NCBI RefSeq assembly: GCF_023555495.1
Contig: NZ_JALCZO010000006.1
Coordinates: forward strand, 62,001-126,000
DNA length: 64,000 bases
Origin: Polaribacter sp. Z022
GTDB lineage: Bacteria; Bacteroidota; Bacteroidia; Flavobacteriales; Flavobacteriaceae
Reading direction: 5' to 3'
Program-made: the position numbers and the translations under genes
Part shown: piece after piece, positions 26,294-34,752 of the stretch
Position numbering within the stretch: the first letter of the stretch is position 1
Layout: each line of letters opens with the position of its first letter
The notes under the pieces: generated by a model
What the model saw: only the letters and a program-made list of their open reading frames with translations
Told to the model about the DNA's origin: nothing
Database searches by the model: none

Positions 26294-27803
26294 AAATTGG
26301 ATAATAAACCTCTTCTAAACTCACTACTTCATCTTCTTTTTTACGTCTAAACACATCTGAAGGATGTACATCTGAAATAGATTTTTTACCCATAGCTGCA
26401 ACCACTTCTTTAACTGCTTTTATAGTTTTGTTATGATAGTTTTTAACACGTATGTTTTTCTTTTCTACTACCAAAGCTTTTACCAAATCATCATCTTGTG
26501 TGGCAACTCCAACAGGACAAGTATCTAAATTACATTCTCTGGCTTGTATACAACCTAAACTTAACATAAAACTTCTAGCCATACCAATAGCATCTGCGCC
26601 TAAAGCTTTATATTTTACAATATCAAAAGCATCTACAGCTTTACCTGCTGCAATAATTTTAATTTGCTCTTTTAATTGATGTTCTTGCAACAATTTATTT
26701 ATAAAAACCAACCCTTCAATTAAAGGTGTACCAATATAATTGGTAAATTCTAAAGGCGCAGCTCCTGTACCTCCTTCTCCTCCATCTACAGCAATAAAAT
26801 CTGGATAGTTTTTTGCATTTGCAAAAGCAGTAATCATTTGTTTTATTTCTTCATTATTACCAACACAAAATTTAATTCCTACTGGTTTTCCGTTTGCTAA
26901 ATCTCTTACTTTTTGGATGAATGCAATCATTTCATCGAAATTAGAAAATGCAGAATGACTTGGTGGCGAATCTACTTGTGTACCTACTTCTACTTTTCTT
27001 ATATCTGCAATTTCTTGTGTATTTTTTTTAGCTGGTAAAATACCTCCATGTCCTGGTTTTGCCCCTTGAGATAGTTTTATTTCAATCATTTTTACCTCTG
27101 GACGAATGGCATTTTCTTTAAATATTTCTTCATCAAAAACACGTTTTCCTTTTATAGATTTTCCTGCGCCAAAATATCCTGTTCCAACTTGAAAAATTAA
27201 ATCTCCTCCTTGTAAATGGTAAGGAGAAATTCCTCCTTCTCCTGTGTTATGTGCAAAATTACCCATTTTTGCTCCTTGGTTTAATGCCATAATTGCATTG
27301 CTACTTAAAGAACCAAAAGACATTGCAGAAATATTTATGATAGAACTCTCATATTTTTGAGAACATTTATCAGAACCAAAAACAATAGTTTCTCCAATTA
27401 CATCATGATGATCTTTTGGAAATAAAGAGTGTTTTACAAACTCATATCCTTTTGCATAGACATTATGTTGTGTACCAAAAGGAATGGTTTCTTTTTGCAA
27501 TTTTGCTCTTTGATAAACAATACTTCTTTTTTCTCTATTTATAGGTGTTCCGTTTAAATTGTCTTCTATAAAATATTGTTGAATTTTTTCTCTTTCTTCT
27601 TCAAACAACCAACGTAAACGAGCAACTAATGGAAAAGATCTTAAAAGAGAATGTTTGGTTTGCAAACTATCAAATACAGCTATAATGGTTAGTAAACCAG
27701 AAATAGACAATAAAATATAAGTACCTGTTTGTGGTATAAAATAAACCAACACTCCACACAATACAGTTATTAAGAATAAAACAAAAAGAATGGTATTTCT
27801 CAT
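26292..27803 (-). CDS. FMN-binding glutamate-synthase-like membrane protein (GltB2 family)
   Basis: The 503-residue protein has two N-terminal membrane helices (about 1-45), then the FMN/Fe-S alpha-barrel domain of glutamate synthase: ISAMSFGSLSSNAIMALNQGA, GEGGISPYH, KLSQGAKPGHGG, VDGGEGGTGAAPLEF, and a cysteine cluster CIQARECNLDTCPVG for a 3Fe-4S site. The glutaminase and ADP-ribosyl-like domains are missing, so it cannot be a complete GOGAT. The family is described as a putative FMN-dependent oxidoreductase of unknown substrate. It is monocistronic. A repeat lies just upstream of it. Confidence 0.88.
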   Translation of the reverse strand: MRNTILFVLFLITVLCGVLVYFIPQTGTYILLSISGLLTIIAVFDSLQTKHSLLRSFPLVARLRWLFEEEREKIQQYFIEDNLNGTPINREKRSIVYQRAKLQKETIPFGTQHNVYAKGYEFVKHSLFPKDHHDVIGETIVFGSDKCSQKYESSIINISAMSFGSLSSNAIMALNQGAKMGNFAHNTGEGGISPYHLQGGDLIFQVGTGYFGAGKSIKGKRVFDEEIFKENAIRPEVKMIEIKLSQGAKPGHGGILPAKKNTQEIADIRKVEVGTQVDSPPSHSAFSNFDEMIAFIQKVRDLANGKPVGIKFCVGNNEEIKQMITAFANAKNYPDFIAVDGGEGGTGAAPLEFTNYIGTPLIEGLVFINKLLQEHQLKEQIKIIAAGKAVDAFDIVKYKALGADAIGMARSFMLSLGCIQARECNLDTCPVGVATQDDDLVKALVVEKKNIRVKNYHNKTIKAVKEVVAAMGKKSISDVHPSDVFRRKKEDEVVSLEEVYYPI

Positions 27804-27880
27804 TTTTAAAAAATCATTTTTATATAGGTTTTAAAAATAGGCTTTTCGTTTTAATTTATAAATAGTGTTGGCAAATAAGT

Positions 27881-28010
27881 TGCGTTAGCGATTGAAACGA
27901 CATCCTTTTTATGTCAGTTCGAGTGAATTTGTGAAGCATGAACAAATTTGTATCGAGAACAAATAAAAAGATATAGTGAAAAGCCTGACCTGAAAGGGAA
28001 CGCCCAAAAA
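27881..28010 (+). repeat. Interspersed structured repeat, copy 3 (most complete)
   Basis: It runs from TGCGTTAGCGATTGAAACGA through TGTCAGTTCGAGTGAATTTG and AAATTTGTATCGAGAAC to AGGGAACGCCC. The inner part forms an imperfect hairpin (GTTCGAGTGAATTTGT against ACAAATTTGTATCGAGAAC), and the ends pair GCGTT/AACGC. It matches copy 1 (9662-9786, opposite orientation) closely and copy 2 (15778-15900) partly. It lies between rpmE2 and the GltB-like gene. A reading frame on the minus strand here (27856-28137) is a by-product. Confidence 0.8.
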
Positions 28011-28020
28011 CAGGAACAAC

Positions 28021-28053
28021 AAAAAAACTCCAACAAATAAATGTTAGAGTTTT
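28021..28053 (-). terminator. Terminator of rpmE2
   Basis: On the minus strand AACTCTAAC and GTTGGAGTT pair (one wobble) and are followed by seven T. It begins about 25 bases after the rpmE2 stop. Confidence 0.8.
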
Positions 28054-28078
28054 AAATATTGTGAAAATTCTAAGAAAC

Positions 28079-28330
28079 TTATTTCTTGAATTTTGCGTAT
28101 TTGTTTTTGAACTTGTCAATACGTCCTGCAGCATCAATAAGTTTAGATTTACCAGTGTAAAATGGGTGAGATGTTCTAGAAATCTCTAATTTTACTAAAG
28201 GATACTCTACACCATCAACTTCTAAAGTTTCTTTAGTGTCTACAGTAGAACGAGTTAAAAACACATCTTCGTTAGACATATCTTTAAATGCTACCATTCT
28301 ATAATTTTCTGGATGAATTCCTTTTTTCAT
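28079..28330 (-). CDS. rpmE2: 50S ribosomal protein L31, type B (zinc-free)
   Basis: The 83-residue protein is read from ATG at 28330 ([20 protein letters not shown]). The longer frame up to 28432 is not supported. [25 protein letters not shown] is the L31 signature. The CxxC zinc pairs of type A L31 are absent, so this is the zinc-independent form. It is monocistronic with a clear terminator. Confidence 0.96.
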   Translation of the reverse strand: MKKGIHPENYRMVAFKDMSNEDVFLTRSTVDTKETLEVDGVEYPLVKLEISRTSHPFYTGKSKLIDAAGRIDKFKNKYAKFKK

Positions 28331-28591
28331 TTTATAATATTTTAATACTTTAATGTTATGTTTGTATGAGTTAAGTTGGTAAGGCTTACCCAATTCTCTA
28401 AATAGTTGTTTTTTACTATTTTGAGGATGCAAATTTAATCTATTTTTTCTATTTACAAATATTTATTTTGATTTTATTTGACATCTTTAAGACTTTCTGC
28501 AAAATTAAGCTTCTTTTAGTACTTAAAAGTTGTTTTGTAAGGGTCTTTTTTTGAATATTTACGTTTTAATACCTTGAAATCTATTTACATA

Positions 28592-29635
28592 ATGAAAAAG
28601 AGTACTTTTTTTATATCATTTTTTAGCTTTTTATTTTTAATCACATCTTGTTCTGATGTTTATAAATTTACTTTAGAACACAAAAAACAGGCTACTTTAA
28701 ACGAAAACATTAAAGTAACTTTAAAAGAAAAAGAAGACAAGCCTGTTACAAAAGTTCAGTTTTTTGTAAACGGAAAAGAAATTACTTCTACAGGAAATTC
28801 TACATCTATTGCTACTAAAGAATTAGGTGTTGGTAAACATCAAATTTCTGCTTTGGTTTTTTATCCAGAAAAAACTAAAAAAGAAAATAGTTTTATTGAA
28901 GTTTTAGCAGATAAAGCTCCTGTTGTTTATGATTTTAAAATTGTAAACGAATATCCTCATGATAAAAAAGCATATACCCAAGGTTTAGAGTATTATAATG
29001 GTTTTTTATACGAAACTACTGGTAGAAGAGGACAATCTACTCTTAGAAAAGTAGATATTAAAACAGGAAAAGTTTTACAAAAAATAGATTTAGATAAAAA
29101 GTATTTTGGAGAAGGAATGACCATTTTTAAAAATAAAATTTATTGGTTAACATGGCAAGCAAAAAAAGGATTTGTTTATAACTTAGATACTTTTGAGCAA
29201 GAAAAAGAATTTGCTTACAACAAGAGTAAAGAAGGTTGGGGTTTTACAAATAATGGTAAAGACTTAATAAAATCTGATGGTACTCATAAAATTTGGTTTT
29301 TAAATCCGGAAACTTTAAAAGAAGAAAAATCTATACAAGTGTACACAAACAAATACGCTATTAAAGATTTAAATGAGTTAGAGTTAATTAATGGAAAAAT
29401 TTACGCAAATAAATATCAGCAAAATGCTATTGTAATTATAGATCCTGCTACTGGTATTGTAGATGGCATTGCTAACCTAAAGTCTTTGAAAAAAGAAATG
29501 GAAAAAACTCAAAAACTAGTTCCACAAGATGAAGTTTTAAACGGAATTGCTTTTGACACTGAAAACAACAGATTATTTGTTACCGGTAAAAACTGGAGTA
29601 AATTATTTGAAATTGAATTGATTAAAAAACAATAA
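28592..29635 (+). CDS. Glutaminyl-peptide cyclotransferase lipoprotein (bacterial/plant-type QC)
   Basis: The start is taken at ATG 28592 rather than TTG 28574, giving a lipoprotein signal ending LITSC (Cys20). The protein is 347 residues long. An N-terminal Ig-like beta domain (about 30-115) precedes a five-bladed beta-propeller of the plant/bacterial QC family: YPHDKKAYTQGLEYYNGFLYETTGRRGQS, YFGEGMTIFKNKIYWLTW, and the C-terminal DEVLNGIAFDTENNRLFVTGKNW. The enzyme turns N-terminal Gln into pyroglutamate, protecting exported proteins from aminopeptidases. It lies 42 bases upstream of a beta-helix lipoprotein and is probably co-transcribed with it. Confidence 0.92.
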   Translation: MKKSTFFISFFSFLFLITSCSDVYKFTLEHKKQATLNENIKVTLKEKEDKPVTKVQFFVNGKEITSTGNSTSIATKELGVGKHQISALVFYPEKTKKENSFIEVLADKAPVVYDFKIVNEYPHDKKAYTQGLEYYNGFLYETTGRRGQSTLRKVDIKTGKVLQKIDLDKKYFGEGMTIFKNKIYWLTWQAKKGFVYNLDTFEQEKEFAYNKSKEGWGFTNNGKDLIKSDGTHKIWFLNPETLKEEKSIQVYTNKYAIKDLNELELINGKIYANKYQQNAIVIIDPATGIVDGIANLKSLKKEMEKTQKLVPQDEVLNGIAFDTENNRLFVTGKNWSKLFEIELIKKQ

Positions 29636-29677
29636 TTGATTTAATTAAAAGTTCTATTTTTATACAAAATTGATTTT

Positions 29678-31198
29678 ATGAGACATTTGTTTACTTTTCT
29701 TATTTGTGTTGTATTGATTTCTGTGAGTTCATGCAATAGAAAAGATTTTACAACCTCACCAAGTTCTGGCAACCTACAATTTTCTAAAGACACCGTTTTT
29801 CTAGATACTGTTTTTACAAATATTGGTTCTGCAACCTATAATTTAAAAGTATATAATAGAGGTAGTAATGCTGTTACAATTCCTGAAATAAAATTAGAAA
29901 ACGGAACAAATTCTAACTACAGATTAAATGTAGATGGTATACCAGGTAAGAGTTTTTCTAACATAGATATTTTAGCAAAAGATAGTATTTTTGTTTTTGT
30001 TGAAACTACAATTGATGCTGCTGGTATAGTAAACCCACTTTATACAGATAGAATCTTGTTTGACAATGGAAACAACCAACAAGATGTAGATTTGGTTACT
30101 TTAGTACAAGATGCTAACTTTATTTATCCTGGTAAAGATGCTGTTACCATGAAAATTGACAGTCTTACTTTAGATGGACAACCTACAACTTTAAAAGGTC
30201 GTTTTTTAACAGATTCAGAACTTACTTTTACCAACACAAAACCTACAGTTATTTATGGTTTTGCTGCTGTACCTGCAAATAAAACTCTAACTATAGAGGC
30301 TGGTGCAAGAATTCATTTTCACGATAATTCTGGTTTAATTGTTGATAAAAAAGCTACTTTAAAAGCCAATGGAACATTAACTGAAAAAATTATTTTTGAA
30401 GGAGACAGATTAGAACATTCTTTTAGTGATACTGCTGGTCAATGGGGAACAATTTGGATGCGTGCAGGAAGCAAGGACAATGAATTGAATCATACAATTA
30501 TTAAAAATGGAATTATAGGAGTTTTAGTGGATAGTATTGGTTCTCCCACTACTCCTACTTTAAAGTTACAAAACACAGAAATTTATAATCATTCTAGCTA
30601 TGGAATTTTAGGAAGAGAAACCAATATAGAAGGTTATAACCTTGTTATTGGTGATGCTGGTCAAACTTCTTTAGCTGCAACAATTGGAGGTACTTATAAC
30701 TTTACACACAGTACTTTTGCTAATTATTGGAATAGTAGTATTCGTCAATTACCAGCAGTTTTAGTAAACAACTTTTTTGCTTATACAGATGAAACTGGAC
30801 AAGATATTATTGAAACCAGAAATTTACACGCTGCAAATTTTACCAATTGTATTTTTGATGGTAACAACAATATAGAATTTGTTTTAGATAAAGTTGATGG
30901 AGGTGGATTGTTTAATTATAACATTAGCAATTCTATGATTAGTTTTACTGATAGTAATGATTCTTATAAAGACAATACAGAATTAGATTTTACCTCATCT
31001 TTTTATCAAAATATAATTTTAAACGGAAAGCCACATTTTAGAGATACTCAAAACAATGATTTCATTATTGGTGAAGAATCTGATGCTATAAATAAAGCTA
31101 AAACCTCACTTTTTAATTTAGATATTTTAGGAGTTGACAGAAGTACAAATCCAGATATTGGAGCTTACCAACATATTACTTTTGAGAAAGAAGATTAA
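29678..31198 (+). CDS. Surface lipoprotein with right-handed beta-helix
   Basis: The 506-residue protein has a lipobox VSSC (Cys19). An N-terminal beta-sandwich (about 30-150, with DTVFLDTVFTNIGSATYNLKV) is followed by a parallel beta-helix rich in Asn, Thr and Ile ladders (about 190-440, e.g. NHTIIKNGIIGVLVDS, LQNTEIYNHSSYGILG). The C-terminus has the family-typical NPDIGAYQ ending. Homologues are common in flavobacteria near glutaminyl cyclase. No catalytic triad of a polysaccharide lyase is recognised. Probably located at the outer membrane or cell surface. Confidence 0.82.
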   Translation: MRHLFTFLICVVLISVSSCNRKDFTTSPSSGNLQFSKDTVFLDTVFTNIGSATYNLKVYNRGSNAVTIPEIKLENGTNSNYRLNVDGIPGKSFSNIDILAKDSIFVFVETTIDAAGIVNPLYTDRILFDNGNNQQDVDLVTLVQDANFIYPGKDAVTMKIDSLTLDGQPTTLKGRFLTDSELTFTNTKPTVIYGFAAVPANKTLTIEAGARIHFHDNSGLIVDKKATLKANGTLTEKIIFEGDRLEHSFSDTAGQWGTIWMRAGSKDNELNHTIIKNGIIGVLVDSIGSPTTPTLKLQNTEIYNHSSYGILGRETNIEGYNLVIGDAGQTSLAATIGGTYNFTHSTFANYWNSSIRQLPAVLVNNFFAYTDETGQDIIETRNLHAANFTNCIFDGNNNIEFVLDKVDGGGLFNYNISNSMISFTDSNDSYKDNTELDFTSSFYQNIILNGKPHFRDTQNNDFIIGEESDAINKAKTSLFNLDILGVDRSTNPDIGAYQHITFEKED

Positions 31199-31201
31199 AG
31201 T

Positions 31202-31816
31202 TTAATTTTCTTTTTTATGATTTTTATGCAAACTACTAAAATCTGTTTGTATTTCTAGAGAAGAAGATCCATTTCCTAAAACATCACTAACACCATCTAA
31301 AGTAACAGCAGATACAGCAATTACAACATCAGCTGTAAAACCACCATATTTACTCCAAAATCCTTCAGGTTTAAATTTAGCTCTTGTTATCTCTTTTTTA
31401 AGAAACTCTTTTTTTATTTCAAAAATACTATTCCAGTTCTTGATATGAATTCTACCAATAAGTTTATTTCTAAACCTACCTTTTTTCTTAATTTCAATTT
31501 CTGACTTATTTTTCTCGAACTTTACTTCTCGAAAAGAAAAAATTAAATCTTCATATTGAATAAATGTCTTATTAGTATTTACATGAACACATTCAAGTTT
31601 ATCTCCTAGAAACCCTAACTCTTTTATGAAGTTCCTCTCTCTATTTAGGCATCTTTTATTTGATATAATTTCAATAATTAAAAAAGGAAAGATGAATATT
31701 AAAAGTAACCAATTTACATCAGAATAAATCAAAGCTAAATAAATTAATATTTCAACAACAATTAAATTGAAGTAAAAACTTTTTTTGTTTTTTAAATTAT
31801 CTCTTTTAAAAACCAT
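31202..31816 (-). CDS. Hypothetical membrane protein (204 aa)
   Basis: Two adjacent N-terminal membrane helices (about 16-48: NLIVVEILIYLALIY and WLLLIFIFPFLIIEI) are followed by a charged cytosolic part rich in Lys, Glu and Phe (RFRNKLIGRIHIKNW, EIKKEFLKKEI) that may resemble a PH-like beta fold. A C-terminal Gly/Ser/Val segment follows. I recognise no family. It sits 3 bases after the converging beta-helix gene and just downstream of an amidohydrolase gene on the same strand, so it may be co-transcribed with the latter. Confidence 0.7.
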   Translation of the reverse strand: MVFKRDNLKNKKSFYFNLIVVEILIYLALIYSDVNWLLLIFIFPFLIIEIISNKRCLNRERNFIKELGFLGDKLECVHVNTNKTFIQYEDLIFSFREVKFEKNKSEIEIKKKGRFRNKLIGRIHIKNWNSIFEIKKEFLKKEITRAKFKPEGFWSKYGGFTADVVIAVSAVTLDGVSDVLGNGSSSLEIQTDFSSLHKNHKKEN

Positions 31817-31832
31817 CTATTTAAACAATTAA

Positions 31833-33113
31833 TTACCTCTTATAAACAACTCCATTTTTCATTACAAATACTACGTTTTCCATTGTAGAAATATTTTGGG
31901 TAGGATCATCATTTACTGCAATAATATCGGCAAAAAAACCTTTTTGTATTTGCCCTAATTCATTTTCCATCTTTAACAACATTGCATTTGTTATTGTAGC
32001 AGATTGTATAGTTTCAATAGCTGGCATTCCTGCTTCTACCATAAAAGCAAATTCTTTACCATTATTACCATGTTTAAAAACACCTGCATCTGTTCCAAAA
32101 GCAATTCCAACGCCTTTTTTATAAGCTTTTGCAAAAGTTCCTTGTATTTGCGGACCAACAGCCAACGCTTTAGGAACAACAATTGCTGGATAAAAACCTT
32201 TTACAGTAGCTTTTTCTGCAACTTCTTTTCCAGCCGTAATTGTTGGCACTAAATAAGCATTATGTTTCTTCATAAGTTCCATAGTTTCATCACTCATATA
32301 TGTTCCATGTTCTATGGTTTTTACCCCTCCAATAATTGCTCTCTGCATTCCTTCATCTCCATGAGCATGAGCAGCTACATGCATTCCATAATCTTTTGCA
32401 GTATCACAAATTGCTTTTATTTCTTCAATTGTAAACTGAGGGTTATCACCTGATTTAGCAACACTTAAAACACCTCCTGTTGCAGTAATTTTAATACAAT
32501 CTGCACCATTTTTATAACGCTGACGAACTGCTTTTTTAGCATCTTCAACAGAATTCACAACTCCTTCTTTTGGTCCTGGGTTTCCAATTAATTTTCTACT
32601 ACTTCCGTTTGTTGGGTCTGCATGACCTCCTGTTGTTGCTAATGACTTTCCTGCAGTAAATACTCTTGGTCCAGGAATTTTACCTGCATTAATTGCTTTT
32701 TTAATTGAAATATTTACACCTGTTCCTCCTAAATCTCTAACCGTAGTAAAACCACTTAACAAAGTAGATTTTGCAAAACCAACAGAATTATATGCAACAT
32801 CTGCTTCATTTAAAATATAATTATTTAATCTAGTATTTTTATCAAACTCTTTTTCAATATGAACATGCATATCAATTAATCCTGGCATCACCACTTTATC
32901 CTTTAAATCTATAGTTACAGCAGTCTTACTTTTTGGTGATACATAGCCATCTATTACTTTGTAAATTTTATTTTCTTTTACTACAATTGTTTTTTTATTG
33001 TAAATTTTTCCTGATTTTGTGTCTAGTAATTTCCCACACAAAATATAAGTAGATTGTGCTTTTGTAATTTGTACGAAAAGAACAGTAATAAAAAGAAATA
33101 ATAATTTTTTCAT
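31833..33113 (-). CDS. Secreted amidohydrolase (imidazolonepropionase/Xaa-Pro dipeptidase-like)
   Basis: The 426-residue protein has a signal peptide (LLFLFITVLFVQITKAQ) and a metal-dependent amidohydrolase TIM barrel. Metal ligands are visible in GLIDMHVHIEK (HxH), a Lys in CIKITATGGV, HAHGDEG, IEHGTYMS and FGTDAGV (the final Asp). The N-terminal and C-terminal beta parts (VVKENKIYKVIDG, VFVMKNGVVYKR) complete the urease-like fold. Related secreted enzymes act as prolidases or dipeptidases, and the substrate here is not known. Periplasmic. Confidence 0.9.
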   Translation of the reverse strand: MKKLLFLFITVLFVQITKAQSTYILCGKLLDTKSGKIYNKKTIVVKENKIYKVIDGYVSPKSKTAVTIDLKDKVVMPGLIDMHVHIEKEFDKNTRLNNYILNEADVAYNSVGFAKSTLLSGFTTVRDLGGTGVNISIKKAINAGKIPGPRVFTAGKSLATTGGHADPTNGSSRKLIGNPGPKEGVVNSVEDAKKAVRQRYKNGADCIKITATGGVLSVAKSGDNPQFTIEEIKAICDTAKDYGMHVAAHAHGDEGMQRAIIGGVKTIEHGTYMSDETMELMKKHNAYLVPTITAGKEVAEKATVKGFYPAIVVPKALAVGPQIQGTFAKAYKKGVGIAFGTDAGVFKHGNNGKEFAFMVEAGMPAIETIQSATITNAMLLKMENELGQIQKGFFADIIAVNDDPTQNISTMENVVFVMKNGVVYKR

Positions 33114-33178
33114 TTGATAAAATTTTGTCTTTAAATGTATGAAAAATTTAAGTAGCTTGCTTCTTTAAATTTTTACAA

Positions 33179-33859
33179 ATGAAAAACGTTGTTATTACAG
33201 GAACTAGTAGAGGAATTGGTTTTGAATTGGCAAAACAATTTGCAGAAAACGGACATCGAGTTTTAGCATTGTCTAGAAACACAAAACCTTTATTAGAATT
33301 TAATCATAAAAACATTACAGTAATTTCTGTTGATTTATCTGTAAACTCAGACCTAAATAAAGTATCTAACTTTATAAAAAACAACTGGAAACAGGTAGAT
33401 ATTTTAATTAACAACGCAGGTAAATTAATTAACAAACCATTTACAGATTTGTCTTCTAATGATTTTTTAGAAGTATACCAAGTAAATGTTTTTGCAGTTG
33501 CAGAACTTACAAAAACAATGATTCCATTTATGCAAAAAGGAAGTCATGTTGTTACTATAAGCTCTATGGGAGGCATTCAAGGAAGCTTAAAATTTCCTGG
33601 GTTAGCTGCATATTCATCTGCTAAAGGCGCAGTTATTACTTTATCAGAATTACTAGCTGAAGAATTTAAAGAAAAACAAATTGCCTTTAATGTTTTAGCT
33701 TTAGGAGCTGTACAAACAGAAATGTTAGAAGAAGCTTTCCCTGGTTATGAAGCTCCAATTTCTGCTTCTGGAATGGCTAGCTATATTTTTGATTTTTCAT
33801 TAACAGGAAATAAATTTTATAACGGAAAAGTATTACAAGTTTCATCTACAACTCCGTAA
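33179..33859 (+). CDS. Short-chain dehydrogenase/reductase (SDR)
   Basis: The 226-residue classical SDR has the cofactor motif TGTSRGIG (residues 7-14), NNAG near residue 80, the catalytic Ser in ISSMGG and YSSAK as the YxxxK pair. After that, ALGAVQTEM replaces the usual PGxV. The Arg after TGTS suggests NADPH preference. The substrate is unknown. It is transcribed just upstream of two small genes, with an 8-base gap. Confidence 0.92.
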   Translation: MKNVVITGTSRGIGFELAKQFAENGHRVLALSRNTKPLLEFNHKNITVISVDLSVNSDLNKVSNFIKNNWKQVDILINNAGKLINKPFTDLSSNDFLEVYQVNVFAVAELTKTMIPFMQKGSHVVTISSMGGIQGSLKFPGLAAYSSAKGAVITLSELLAEEFKEKQIAFNVLALGAVQTEMLEEAFPGYEAPISASGMASYIFDFSLTGNKFYNGKVLQVSSTTP

Positions 33860-33866
33860 AAAAAAT

Positions 33867-34148
33867 ATGGTTATAGCTCTGACTTTTATTTTTACATCTA
33901 TTTTTCAATTTATTATGCACACTAAAAGTTTTTATAAACGAAATAGAATAAATGATTTTGCAATTATAATAGTTACAATTTTATTTTATATAGTTATCTA
34001 TCCTTTTTTATTTAATCATCTTTATAAAAATTATAATTATATTAATTTTTCATTGACTACACAACTAGCTATCATAGGTAGCTTAGGAGTGTTTTTCACC
34101 TTGACCACCTATCTTTTTTGGTGTATAAAAAAAAGAAGAAATGAGTAA
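33867..34148 (+). CDS. Small membrane protein, three helices
   Basis: The 93-residue protein is mostly hydrophobic with three likely membrane helices (about 2-17, 30-50, 62-84) and a basic tail (CIKKRRNE). It begins 7 bases after the SDR stop and overlaps the SprT-like gene by 8 bases, so translation is coupled. No family is recognised. Confidence 0.65.
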   Translation: MVIALTFIFTSIFQFIMHTKSFYKRNRINDFAIIIVTILFYIVIYPFLFNHLYKNYNYINFSLTTQLAIIGSLGVFFTLTTYLFWCIKKRRNE

Positions 34149-34737
34149 CATCTTCCATAAATACATACCAGAAAAGTCAATTCCTTTTGTCCAATTTTTA
34201 ATTGATGAACACTCTTTTGATTTAAAAATTGTAAACCAAAGACAAACTAAACATGGTGACTTTAGAAAATTACCAAATGGACGGTTTCAAATAACGGTTA
34301 ATAACAACCTTAACAAATATCAATTTTTATTAACTCTTGTACATGAAATTGCTCATCATGTTACACATCAAAAATTTGGAAGAGTTCAACCTCATGGAAA
34401 GGAATGGAAAACTGTTTTTCAGCATTTAATGTTGCCTTTTTTACGTCCAGATATTTATCCTATGGAAATGCTTCCACTTTTGGCAAATTATTTTAAAAAC
34501 CCCAAAGCAAGCACAGATGCAGATGTAAACCTTTCTTTAGCATTAAGAGGAAATACAGCAGAAACAGGAAAACATTTTATCTTTGATATTCCTTATGGTA
34601 GTTTTTTTGAATTTAAAAATATCATTTATAAAAGAGGTAACAAACGAAGAACAAGATATGAATGTTTAAATATGAAAAACAACAAAGTTTATTTATTCAA
34701 TCAGAATGTAGAAATAACAAAAAAGACTTTCAAATAG
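34141..34737 (+). CDS. SprT-like zinc metalloprotease domain protein
   Basis: The 198-residue protein has the SprT/Spartan-like motif HEIAH (H68, E69, H72) in LTLVHEIAHHVTH. HGKEWKTVFQHLMLPFL is the second conserved helix. The C-terminal half carries a basic region (YKRGNKRRTRYEC) instead of a full zinc ribbon. SprT-like proteins bind DNA or act as proteases, but the bacterial role is uncertain. Cytosolic. It ends within a terminator stem. Confidence 0.88.
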   Translation: MSNIFHKYIPEKSIPFVQFLIDEHSFDLKIVNQRQTKHGDFRKLPNGRFQITVNNNLNKYQFLLTLVHEIAHHVTHQKFGRVQPHGKEWKTVFQHLMLPFLRPDIYPMEMLPLLANYFKNPKASTDADVNLSLALRGNTAETGKHFIFDIPYGSFFEFKNIIYKRGNKRRTRYECLNMKNNKVYLFNQNVEITKKTFK

Positions 34738-34750
34738 AAAGTCTTTTTTG
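34719..34750. terminator. Bidirectional terminator between sprT-like and DUF389 genes
   Basis: AAAAAGACTTTC / GAAAGTCTTTTTT is a perfect stem with a 5-base loop. It contains the SprT-like stop codon and ends just before the DUF389 stop codon. Confidence 0.88.
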
Positions 34751-34752
34751 TT

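Noticed and set aside
26292..27803. Complete glutamate synthase large subunit
   Set aside because: The glutaminase and C-terminal domains are missing and there are N-terminal membrane helices, so it is only a GltB-like FMN protein.
27856..28137. Minus-strand reading frame of 93 codons
   Set aside because: It runs through the structured repeat and into rpmE2 in another frame. There is no start context or protein family; it is a by-product of the repeat.
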